Below, piece by piece: positions 8,206-15,697 of a DNA stretch of 64,000 nucleotides; position 1 is the first letter of the stretch; the number at the start of each line of letters is the position of its first letter. Location of the stretch: assembly GCA_964410965.1 (NCBI GenBank), contig CAYPIY010000001.1, positions 124,001 to 188,000 on the forward strand, read 5' to 3'. This stretch comes from JBBIRG01 sp964410965. Lineage in GTDB: Bacteria; CLD3; SB21; JBBIRG01. The position numbers were made by a program, and so were the translations under genes. Under the pieces are notes generated by a model, which worked only from the letters and a program-made list of their open reading frames with translations, had not been told where the DNA came from and did no database searches.

Positions 8206-9243
8206 ATGAAAAAAACATTGAACATATCCTGCCGCCTGAAACGCGAACTGAAAGTACTGTTCTATTCTGTAATCAGCAGCTGCTTTATCGGAAGCGGGAT
8301 CGGAATCCTCATTAATAACGATCCGTTTTCAGGATTATTTATCGCGCTGTTCATCAGCACGGTCAGTTCCGTCGGCGATTACTGGCTCAACGGCATTCCT
8401 GCGGTCCGCCGCATGCGCCTGATATTCGTGATTCTCATACATTCGGTGTTTTATTTCACTGTTATCGCCGTTCCGATCCTGATCTGGGGGGTGTATGTCA
8501 AAGGCGCTTCATTGTCTGAGGTCGTCAAACTGCATGTGATCTGGTTCGGCGTGGGCATCAGTCTTTTTTTGATACTGCTGTACCAGTTCATATACAACAT
8601 CTCCAATATAATCGGGCGGCGTGTGCTGGTGAATCTCGTAAGGGGCAAATATCACAAACCCCGCGAGGAAACCCGGATCTTCATGTTCCTCGACCTGAAC
8701 GGTTCTACCACACTGGCGGAGAAAATAGGGCATGTAAAATTTCATTCGTTCCTGAACGATTTCTTTTACCTCATATCCGAACCCATACTTCGTTCTAAGG
8801 GAGATGTTTATAAATACGTAGGAGATGAGGTCATCGTGACCTGGGAACCCGGACGGGGAATAAAAGACCTGAACTGTGTCCGTTGTTTCTTCGGTATACA
8901 AAAAGCCATTCACTCCGCTCAGGAGGATTTCCTGAGGAAATACGGCGAACTCCCCTCTTTCTCGGCCGGTCTGCACAGCGGACTCGTGACCGTGGGTGAA
9001 ATGGGACTGATCAAACTTGAGATTGCCTATCTCGGCGATACCGTCAACACCGCCGCACGCATACTTACCGAAGCCAAGAGCCGTAAAATCCCGGTCGCAG
9101 TTTCGCAGGAGTTGGTGAAGATACTGCCCGCTCATCCCGGCTATACGTTTACCACCATCGGTAATATCATTCTGCGCGGCAAAACGCAGGAACTGGAGTT
9201 ATACCGCGCGGATGAAAATCAGACGGCTGAAAATACTATTTGA
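8206..9243 (+). CDS. Membrane-bound class III adenylate/guanylate cyclase
   Basis: A 345-residue protein with an N-terminal membrane region of four hydrophobic segments (roughly residues 18-36, 42-56, 72-97 and 110-132) and a C-terminal class III cyclase domain (about 155-335). The catalytic set looks complete: metal-binding Asp163 in FLDLNGST and Asp207 in VYKYVGDEV, substrate-binding Lys203, and Asp278, Asn281 and Arg285 in YLGDTVNTAAR. The Lys/Asp pair is the combination usually linked to ATP, so cAMP is the likely product, but this is inferred. No Shine-Dalgarno site is evident before the ATG. The gene stands alone, directly upstream of tRNA-Gln, whose promoter overlaps its stop codon. 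Confidence 0.9.
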   Translation: MKKTLNISCRLKRELKVLFYSVISSCFIGSGIGILINNDPFSGLFIALFISTVSSVGDYWLNGIPAVRRMRLIFVILIHSVFYFTVIAVPILIWGVYVKGASLSEVVKLHVIWFGVGISLFLILLYQFIYNISNIIGRRVLVNLVRGKYHKPREETRIFMFLDLNGSTTLAEKIGHVKFHSFLNDFFYLISEPILRSKGDVYKYVGDEVIVTWEPGRGIKDLNCVRCFFGIQKAIHSAQEDFLRKYGELPSFSAGLHSGLVTVGEMGLIKLEIAYLGDTVNTAARILTEAKSRKIPVAVSQELVKILPAHPGYTFTTIGNIILRGKTQELELYRADENQTAENTI

Positions 9244-9267
9244 CTTAATCGAAAAAATTATTATAAT
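9240..9267 (+). promoter_or_regulatory. Promoter of tRNA-Gln
   Basis: TTGACT (9240-9245), 16-base spacer, perfect TATAAT (9262-9267), 10 bases before the tRNA. The -35 box overlaps the stop codon of the cyclase gene. Confidence 0.7.
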
Positions 9268-9277
9268 TCCATCGATT

Positions 9278-9348
9278 TGGAATGTCGTCCAACGGTAGGA
9301 CAGTGGACTCTGGATCCATTAATCGGGGTTCGAATCCCTGCATTCCAG
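9278..9348 (+). tRNA. tRNA-Gln (anticodon CTG)
   Basis: Seven-pair acceptor stem TGGAATG / CATTCCA, D-arm, anticodon stem TGGA / TCCA around loop CTCTGGA with anticodon CTG at 9310-9312, and T-loop GGTTCGAATCC. CCA is not encoded. It is followed by an intrinsic terminator. Confidence 0.95.
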
Positions 9349-9356
9349 CAAATGAA

Positions 9357-9389
9357 AACCTTGTAATGTAACCGATTACAGGGTTTTTT
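9357..9389 (+). terminator. Intrinsic terminator of tRNA-Gln
   Basis: An 11-bp stem (AACCTTGTAAT with ATTACAGGGTT, one G-T pair) and 7-base loop followed by a run of T. Confidence 0.8.
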
Positions 9390-9743
9390 GTTTATGGGAG
9401 GAATGAAAAGGAATCTTATATGTTTCATCAGGTATATTAGGTAATCAACCTATTCATTCAGACGGCCCTGCAGACCGTGCGGATTCAATGCGGTATTTAT
9501 TACGGAAGAGAGTCATTCATATTTATGCGCTATGATTGCTCATTTTTTCCTCATGAAGCGGTACTTCTATTTCATTCCGGGACACCGTTGTATTTTCCCT
9601 GTGTGAAGGGAGTTCGGGAGGACTCATTGATTTTTCCACTATTTAAATTAATTAGCTCTATTCGTTCTGACGACCCGATGGGTTGTCTCGAAAGTTTCAA
9701 AACTACCGCTAATAATATTTAAACAGCATAAACTATGCTTTAT
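9390..9743. other. Intergenic, no gene seen
   Basis: About 350 bases without a convincing gene. A plus-strand frame of 81 codons (9477-9722) is open, but it has no Shine-Dalgarno site and no recognisable composition, so I do not call it. Confidence 0.5.
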
Positions 9744-10076
9744 TTACGCGAGATCGTCGACTGACGCGGTCGCGGCATTGGTTTTCACCGATTGGATTCC
9801 GTGTTCCATACCGGCGGCGGCTTTGTACATTTCGCTTTTGCCGATGATTTCCCCGTTCGCGGCTTTCAGGACGAAATAATGCTGGTTGTCCTTGGATGTT
9901 TTGCGTTCATACCGTTCATCCAGCGCGGCGTTCACTTTCACGGAACCCATACCGACCTTCGCGCTTTCCTTTGCGACGTACATTTCACTGGTGAGGATGA
10001 TCTCCCCGTTCGCCGCCTTGAGATTAAAATAGAACTGCCCGTTCACGGCTTTCTTGATTTCAAATTTCGCTGACAT
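9744..10076 (-). CDS. yegP: YegP-like protein, two DUF1508 (UPF0339) repeats
   Basis: A 110-residue protein made of two copies of the DUF1508 unit, residues about 4-52 and 53-103. Each carries the hallmark pattern F-x-L-K-A-A-N-G-E-I-I followed by S-E-M-Y, seen twice as FNLKAANGEIILTSEMY and FVLKAANGEIIGKSEMY. The family is small, cytoplasmic and widespread, with no settled biochemical role (a link to DNA-damage or stress response has been suggested for E. coli YegP). The Shine-Dalgarno GGAG lies 8 bases before the ATG. It is monocistronic. Confidence 0.93.
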   Translation of the reverse strand: MSAKFEIKKAVNGQFYFNLKAANGEIILTSEMYVAKESAKVGMGSVKVNAALDERYERKTSKDNQHYFVLKAANGEIIGKSEMYKAAAGMEHGIQSVKTNAATASVDDLA

Positions 10077-10191
10077 ACTCGTACTCCTTTAATTTTGATT
10101 ATGTTTCATAGCAGAATTGCCTTTTGTATAACAACATAATATACCTCTTAAGCATAAATAATCAAATAAATTTGTTAGGTTCAATTCAGCG

Positions 10192-10241
10192 AACCCCCCT
10201 GCCTTCCCGCCTTTGTGAAGGAGTGTGTCGGGGGGTTTTTT
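10192..10241 (+). terminator. Terminator-like hairpin without an obvious gene
   Basis: AACCCCCC pairs with GGGGGGTT, an inner CCTTC/GAAGG stem is nested inside, and six T follow on the plus strand. No plus-strand gene lies upstream (YegP is on the other strand), so it may end an antisense or small RNA, or be a relic. Confidence 0.45.
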
Positions 10242-10428
10242 CACTTTACAAATATTGTAACTTTGTATCGCTGTAGGTTCGTCTTGCCGGAGTCATTATT
10301 ATGTCTGTGAATGATCACACTTCGGGAACAAGGTCTGATTTAAGCGAGAACATGACCGGCGCCATGGCGGTGTTGGTTTTGGTCAGGAAAAATATCCGAT
10401 AAACAAATCCGTTAATGAATAAAAAAAA

Positions 10429-11467
10429 TTACCATCGATCCAAATCTGGATTATCGGGCAACGAAGTTTCCGATAGTTTCTTAGAATATTTATTTTTCAT
10501 ATCCTCGAGGATTATTGTTTTTTCGACCGGTATATGTTCAGCTGATTTGTTGGTTAGATTGTTCAGAATTGAAAATATATTTAACTGATCTTCTTTTGTA
10601 AAATGCGTATATCCCTGAAACTGCTGTAAAAATTCAGCGAGAACATGTACAGACTCGGAGGAAATGGCTTCATTTTTCAATAAAACATTACTTAGTACCA
10701 TTAAAATGCCGGTTCGGCAACTCATCTGCTTAAAATCATTTTCAAAATCATGTATATTTTTCCGAAACGCTTCGATCAAAGGTGAGATAATGTCGGTGCT
10801 ATGGGTGTATTTCAATAAAGAAACCGCATTATCGTTAATCCTTCCGTTGTTTTCGATAAGCGGAATAACCCGCTCAACCTGTGAACAATCCTTATATTCC
10901 TTCAGAATCACTAAAGCTTTATTACGAAGCTCATAATCATTTACTTCAGACAGCAATTCATACAGAGCGTTAATGCATGCCTGTTTTTCACCCTTTTCAA
11001 AAAGAGTGAACAATATGTAATTGGTTGACCAATGCGCGTTTCGGTATTGTTCATCTTTTAATTTGTTGATAACGGTATAATATACGGATGCTCCAAAAGA
11101 CAAAAGGCATTCTACAATGGCGTTCGTAACAAAGACGTTTTTTCGACATGTAGTCTTTCAATTAACGGCTCAACGGAAACCGGATCTTTAAGTTCCGCAA
11201 GGCGATTAACGATTTGTAACCGTAGTTGAGCTTTTTCTTTCGAGTCAGCCGTATTATCGGATAACGCGGATAATAGTTCGNNNNNNNNNNNNNNNNNNNN
11301 NNNNNNNNNNNNNNNNNNNNNNNNNNNNNNNNNNNNNNNNNNNNNNNNNNNNNNNNNNNNNNNNNNNNNNNNNNNNNNNNTTGAGCTTTTTCTTTCGAGT
11401 CAGCCGTATTATCGGATAACGCGGATAATAGTTCGTTTATACTCATATTATTCAATTGTTGATTCAT
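10429..11467 (-). pseudogene. HEAT-repeat protein, interrupted by an assembly gap and a one-base frameshift
   Basis: Three pieces belong to one gene. The N-terminal piece starts at ATG 11467 (GAGG upstream; MNQQLNNMSINELLSAL). The 55 bp before the 100-N gap are repeated exactly after it, and collapsing them keeps the frame into LRLQIVNRLAELKDPVSVEPLIERL, a typical HEAT unit. A T6 run on the plus strand (11138-11143) then shifts the frame; adding one base restores a single 295-codon frame into IVECLLSFGASVYYTVINKL and on to the stop at 10429. The 3' part alone is an open frame of 224 codons from a TTG at 11103. HEAT-like alpha-solenoids bind proteins; no function is suggested. The break may be an assembly error rather than a true pseudogene. 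Confidence 0.7.
11281..11380. other. Assembly gap (100 N) flanked by an exact 55-bp duplicate
   Basis: Bases 11226-11280 and 11381-11435 are identical. A shared 55-mer at both contig ends is what an unmerged overlap (k-mer 55) would leave. Joining the copies gives a continuous reading frame, so probably no sequence is missing. Confidence 0.85.
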
Positions 11468-11572
11468 ATAAACCTCTTATAATGACTTTTTGTTGACCGC
11501 ATATAGGCATGGCACCCGGAGGAAAAGATGTGTAATATATACTCTTATTCTTCATTGCTCATTGCGCCTTGT

Positions 11573-13393
11573 TTACCCGTGTACTATTTCAAAGAGGCCG
11601 TTGCATGCGGGACAGGACTTACCCCCGAAAGCGTTGGACGGCGCTTTCTTTTCAAGACAATCCTTGCAGTATTCTTTACCGCAGCTTTTGCACCGGTACG
11701 CGCTGTCCTGTTCGATGCGCTGCGCCAGCCCGGTGTTCATCGTATTCAGGGCTTCCTTTTGCAATTGCAATACCGTTTCCTCGCCGTAGGTTGTTTTGCG
11801 GCAAATATAACAGGTGTGGGTTTGCCCTGCGCCAACAGCGCCTTTCTTAAGCCAATCATCTTTGGCGGCCTGGTCCCGGGCAGCCTTCGCTTTCCCGATT
11901 TCGTCACGGAATGCGGGGCTGTTTATTTGTTCTAGTCCTTCCATCATTTTTTCGGTGTCAGAAAGCGCAACTTTATTATACCTAACCTCATCAGCGCCAT
12001 GAGCGATTAGCCAATCAACAATTTCTTTAAAACCCCCATGGGAGGCTAATGACAAGGGAGTGTTCCCGTCATTGTTTTTTATATTCAAATCAGCTCCATT
12101 CATGACAAGCAGTTCAACCAGTTCTTTATAACCTCTTCTTGCGGCTATGCTTAATGCAGTATCTCCGTTTGTGTTTTTTATATTAATATCAGCCCCCTTT
12201 GAAATAAGCAGTTCTGCGGTGTCTTTGCATCGATAAAACGAAGCCATAAACAACGGAGTCTCATCATTCCTATTTTTAGCGTTGACATCGGCGCCATTAG
12301 CGATTAACAGTTCGGCTATTTCTGTACGGCCCTGGGATGAGGCCTCCATTAATGGGGTATATTGAAATTCATCTTTCGCATTTACATCTGCGCCTTTGGT
12401 GATCAGCAACTCGACTATCGCTTTATGTTTAATCCTGGATGCCCAGAATAATGCGGTTTTTGCATCATGATCTCTGATATTGACATCAGCTCCTTTGTTG
12501 ATAAGGAGTTCAGCTATTTCTTTATGGCTCCCTTTCAAGGCCTCGATTAACGGTGTAGTTCCGGTGATACTTTGAGCGTTGGCATTAGCTCCCTTAGCGA
12601 TAAGCCGTTCAACAATAGTTTTGTGGCCCTTGCGGACCGCTTCTATCAGTGGGGTGCAACTGTGTTTGTTTACCGCATTCACATCAGCGTCTTTAGCAAT
12701 AACCTGTTCAGCGATATCTAAATAGCCTTGAAGTAATGCCCAGTTTAACAAAGTTTCTCCATAGATTTTTATATTTACATCTGCTCCCCCGGAGATAAGC
12801 CTTTTCGCATTATTATTGTAGCGATATTCTAACGCTTTAATTAAAGAAGTGTCTCCATTAATGTTTATTGCATTAACATCAGCGCCTTTCGCGATAAGTA
12901 AATCAATAATTTTTTCGTGGTTATGTTTTGATGCGCTGAATAGAGGAGTTTCTCCGTTATTATCTTTTGCATTAATATCAGCGCCCTTATTAATAAGTAA
13001 TTCTATGTTGCTTTGATACATATTATTCGTGGCAATGTGTAGCGCTGTATTCCCCTTTTCGTTTTTAGTATTAATATCGGCGCCTTTATCAATAAGTAAT
13101 TCGATAGTGCTTTTATATTTATTGTTATCCGTGATAAAGCGTAGCACTGTGTGTAGCGCTGTATTTCCTTTTTTGTCTTTATCATTAACATCCGCACCGT
13201 TATGAATGAGCCATTCTATTATATCCTTATATCCTTTATCTATCGCTAGAAAAAGCGGCGTATCCCCGTCTTCATTTTTCCCATTCACATCCGCCCCTTT
13301 GATCAGGCCAAAGAAAGACGGATTGGTCAGCTTCACAACCGCTTTATAATCGTTACGAACGACCGCGTCAAATAATTTCTTGCTGTATCCCAT
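11573..13393 (-). CDS. Ankyrin-repeat protein with C-terminal eight-cysteine (FYVE/RING-like) zinc domain
   Basis: A 606-residue protein without signal peptide. Residues about 38-470 contain 13 tandem ankyrin units with the consensus G-x-T-P/A-L-x-x-A and E-L-L-I-x-K-G-A-D-V-N-x-K. After a short linker the C-terminus has eight cysteines spaced C-x2-C-x36-C-x2-C-x4-C-x2-C-x14-C-x2-C (from HTCYIC to SCPAC), the arrangement of cross-brace zinc domains such as FYVE or RING. Ankyrin arrays bind partner proteins; a zinc tail suggests an additional interaction surface. GGGGAG lies 6 bases before the ATG. AT-rich, next to the HEAT-repeat gene and the type I RM locus, so it is probably part of the accessory island. 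No enzyme domain is visible. Confidence 0.9.
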   Translation of the reverse strand: MGYSKKLFDAVVRNDYKAVVKLTNPSFFGLIKGADVNGKNEDGDTPLFLAIDKGYKDIIEWLIHNGADVNDKDKKGNTALHTVLRFITDNNKYKSTIELLIDKGADINTKNEKGNTALHIATNNMYQSNIELLINKGADINAKDNNGETPLFSASKHNHEKIIDLLIAKGADVNAININGDTSLIKALEYRYNNNAKRLISGGADVNIKIYGETLLNWALLQGYLDIAEQVIAKDADVNAVNKHSCTPLIEAVRKGHKTIVERLIAKGANANAQSITGTTPLIEALKGSHKEIAELLINKGADVNIRDHDAKTALFWASRIKHKAIVELLITKGADVNAKDEFQYTPLMEASSQGRTEIAELLIANGADVNAKNRNDETPLFMASFYRCKDTAELLISKGADINIKNTNGDTALSIAARRGYKELVELLVMNGADLNIKNNDGNTPLSLASHGGFKEIVDWLIAHGADEVRYNKVALSDTEKMMEGLEQINSPAFRDEIGKAKAARDQAAKDDWLKKGAVGAGQTHTCYICRKTTYGEETVLQLQKEALNTMNTGLAQRIEQDSAYRCKSCGKEYCKDCLEKKAPSNAFGGKSCPACNGLFEIVHG

Positions 13394-13505
13394 CGTATAC
13401 TCCCCGTTATGTGAATTTATTCTAATGTTTTAAAATAGTATTTCCCCGGAAAGTGCGCCTTCATCCTGTCGAAACATTCTATTCCGACAAAAGATCAATA
13501 TATTA

Positions 13506-14705
13506 CTAGTTATTGACCAGTTCACCTCGAAACGCCCTCTGCATCAAACTCTGAAACAACTGTTCCAGTTCCCGTTCCGACTCGCGCTGTTTCGCGCGCA
13601 TGACCTCCACCTTCTCGACTAACGCGGCGAATTGCTGCTGGAGGGAGATAGGGGGAAGAGGTATAAGTATTCCTTTTACTTGGCCATCAGTTACAGCCGG
13701 ATAACTTGCACCTTTTGCTTGTTTGGATAAAGTTTCGATAAAATATTTCTGTTTTGTTATATGAAATAGAAAATATGGATTAATATTCGTTGACCGGAGA
13801 ACGCAAAATCCAGTAGAAGCAATAAGTTGATTAGAATTATCAGAAATAATCGCTACTGCGTTTAAATTTGGACGAACTGTTGAAACTAAAATGTCATTGA
13901 ATTTGACTAACTGACGAGCCCTACTTGGAGCTTCATTACCATAAAAGGACCTACAATCACTAACAATCTTTTCTTTATTATCAATTGAAGAAATATCTAT
14001 ATAACGATATTCCTGAGTCGGTTTTTTTAATGGATTATCATTCTGAATATTTCCAACAACATCTTCGATCGAAACTTTCTCCCACCCTTTCGGATTCGTG
14101 ACCGGATCGCCGAACATGTCGAGGAAGGCGGATTGGAGGAATTGCTCCGTGAGCGCGAGGGTTTGGCGGCGTTTCTCCCGCGCGGCGTCGGTTTTCTCTA
14201 ATATCTCCGCGATGCGCTTTTGGACGGGAAGAGGAGGGAGTGGAATTTGAATATCAAGTAATTGTTCTGTCGGTAGATTAGATATATTTGTTGTTTGTCT
14301 TGAAATCTTTCTAAGAAGTGCTTGGATTTCATCGGAATTTAAGAAATGATACAAATAAATTGGATTGAGACTTTCATCATTTGAACGAATTGCAGAAATA
14401 AAACCACCTAATGTAGAAGGAAATAATAAATCACGGATTAGGCAACATTTTCCAACAAGGTTATTACTATTAGCTGTTGAAATTAAAATATCATATTTTC
14501 TTAATATTTTTTCATGATTGTTCACAATAGATTTAGGAATATATATCAAACTTCTCCAATCCACATTAGATTGAACATTTGCTGTACGCAAACAAACTAT
14601 GGTTTCATCCGAAGGTAAATCAGTTTTTTGATGCGGTTTAAAAGTAATTCCTCTGATTAACTTTGTATGATTACGTAAACTGACTTTTGGATATTGAAGT
14701 TTCAT
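13506..14705 (-). CDS. hsdS: Type I restriction enzyme specificity subunit HsdS
   Basis: Recognises the two half-sites of the target and positions the M and R subunits. The 399 residues show two target-recognition domains (about 1-150 and 205-355), each followed by a conserved helical region: IPLPPLPVQKRIAEILEKTDAAREKRRQ and IPLPPISLQQQFAALVEKVEVMRAKQRE. The C-terminus is typical (LMQRAFRGELV). Recognition domains vary by nature, so the target sequence cannot be read out. Immediately upstream (14708-14734) is a short relic of an hsdM 3' end, while the intact hsdM lies almost 1 kb further upstream, separated by REP-like repeats and a GIY-YIG gene. Confidence 0.94.
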   Translation of the reverse strand: MKLQYPKVSLRNHTKLIRGITFKPHQKTDLPSDETIVCLRTANVQSNVDWRSLIYIPKSIVNNHEKILRKYDILISTANSNNLVGKCCLIRDLLFPSTLGGFISAIRSNDESLNPIYLYHFLNSDEIQALLRKISRQTTNISNLPTEQLLDIQIPLPPLPVQKRIAEILEKTDAAREKRRQTLALTEQFLQSAFLDMFGDPVTNPKGWEKVSIEDVVGNIQNDNPLKKPTQEYRYIDISSIDNKEKIVSDCRSFYGNEAPSRARQLVKFNDILVSTVRPNLNAVAIISDNSNQLIASTGFCVLRSTNINPYFLFHITKQKYFIETLSKQAKGASYPAVTDGQVKGILIPLPPISLQQQFAALVEKVEVMRAKQRESERELEQLFQSLMQRAFRGELVNN

Positions 14706-14707
14706 TA

Positions 14708-14743
14708 TTACTTCATCATCCCCCGAATTTCTTCATCATTCTT
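14708..14743 (-). pseudogene. Relic of an hsdM 3' end directly upstream of hsdS
   Basis: The minus strand reads K-N-D-E-E-I-R-G-M-M-K-stop, matching the intact HsdM C-terminus E-E-I-K-A-M-M-K-G, 2 bases before the hsdS start where an hsdM stop would be expected. Only about ten codons are left, so chance resemblance is possible; its position and the matching 5' relic at 17270-17317 support it. Confidence 0.55.
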
Positions 14744-14758
14744 CGCGACCATATGGAG

Positions 14759-15160
14759 TGTCTTTCCCGCGCAAGCGGGAATCCAGTAATCTTCGTTGTT
14801 TAGTCTCCTGCTTACGCAGGAGAGACATGGCTCTTGTAAATTCATTACCAAATCCATAATGACCATCCATTGGTCTTTCCCGCGTAAGCGGGAAACCAAC
14901 TCCCTTTCGTGAATAGTCTACTGCTTGCGCAGGAGAGACAAGACTCTTGAAAATTCATTACCAAATCCATAATGACCATCCATTGGTCTTTCCCGCGTAA
15001 GCGGGAAACCAGCATTCCTTGACAAATGGTCACCTGCTTGCGCAGGTGAGACAAGGCTCTTGTAAATGCATCTAACTCACCTATTAGTCTTTCCCGCGTA
15101 AGCGGGAAACCAACTCCCTTTCGTGAATAGTCTCCTGCTTGCGCAGGAGAGACAAGGCCG
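14759..15160. repeat. REP/BIME-like palindrome array, four units
   Basis: Two alternating palindromes repeat with a spacing of 113, 113 and 101 bases: CCCGCGTAAGCGGG (at 14766, 14879, 14992 and 15093) and CTCCTGCTTGCGCAGGAG or its CACCTGC variant. Stem changes are compensated on both arms (CTCCTGC/GCAGGAG versus CACCTGC/GCAGGTG), so the hairpins appear to be maintained. The intervening 40-50 bases are also similar between units (ATTACCAAATCCATAATG). Small frames across the units are translation artefacts. Confidence 0.85.
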
Positions 15161-15167
15161 GAATGTT

Positions 15168-15455
15168 TCAAACCAAATCAAAATACAAATCCTTCCATTC
15201 CGGGTTTTGTTTTTCTATAAGTTCGATTTTCCATGCTCGTTTCCATTTCTTAATTCTTTTTTCCCGCGTTATCGCGTCAAGAATGCTGTTTCCTTGTTCG
15301 AAATACACCAACATATGAATGCCATATCTTGACGTAAAACCTGGAACAAAATCATTTTTATGTTCATAAACCCGTCTGATAAGATCATTGGTTACACCCG
15401 TGTACAATGTGCCATTTCGTTTACTGGCCAAAATATAAACATAGTAAGTCTTCAT
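15168..15455 (-). CDS. Small GIY-YIG nuclease superfamily protein
   Basis: A 95-residue single-domain protein of the UvrC-N/YhbQ-YazA type. It opens with KTYYVYILASKRNGTLYTGVTNDLIRRVYEH, carrying the GIY/YIG-equivalent YVY...YTG strands and catalytic-type Tyr and Arg; a metal-binding Glu may be the one near ITREKRIKKW. It contains no DNA-binding extension. It lies between hsdM and hsdS and is flanked on both sides by the same palindromic repeats, like a small gene carried by, or acting on, those repeats. No good Shine-Dalgarno site precedes the ATG. Its role is unknown; members are often annotated as excinuclease-like. Confidence 0.9.
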   Translation of the reverse strand: MKTYYVYILASKRNGTLYTGVTNDLIRRVYEHKNDFVPGFTSRYGIHMLVYFEQGNSILDAITREKRIKKWKRAWKIELIEKQNPEWKDLYFDLV

Positions 15456-15477
15456 CGTTCAATTATTATCACTTGTC

Positions 15478-15690
15478 ACCCATTGGTCTTTCCCGCGTAA
15501 CTTGTCCTCGACTTGATCGGGGAGCGGGAAACTAGTATCCTATCATGGATAGTCTCCTGCTTTCGCAGGAGAGACAAGGCTCTTGTAAGTTCATCGCCAA
15601 ATCCAACTAAATCACCCATTGGTCTTTCCCGCGCAAGCGGGAAACCAGCTACCTTTCGTGAATGGTCACCTGCTTTCGCAGGTGAGACAA
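15478..15690. repeat. REP/BIME-like palindrome array, two units
   Basis: Two more units of the family found at 14759-15160. In the first (15492 onwards) the loop of the CCCGCG palindrome is enlarged by about 23 bases (CTTGTCCTCGACTTGATCGG plus three more). The second unit (15628 onwards) is regular and ends 8 bases before the hsdM stop region. Confidence 0.82.
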
Positions 15691-15697
15691 GCATTTA

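Noticed and set aside
9477..9722. An 81-codon plus-strand frame after tRNA-Gln
   Set aside because: No Shine-Dalgarno site, no family resemblance, and the region is otherwise non-coding.
14708..15171. Small minus-strand frames with repeated SRLRGK / PAQAGD peptides
   Set aside because: They are translations of the REP-like palindromes, a known annotation artefact. Only the hsdM-like C-terminal relic is kept.
14759..15690. Regular direct repeats that might be a CRISPR array
   Set aside because: The units are 101-136 bases apart, contain two palindromes each, and the sequence between them is itself similar from unit to unit. There are no unique spacers and no cas genes.
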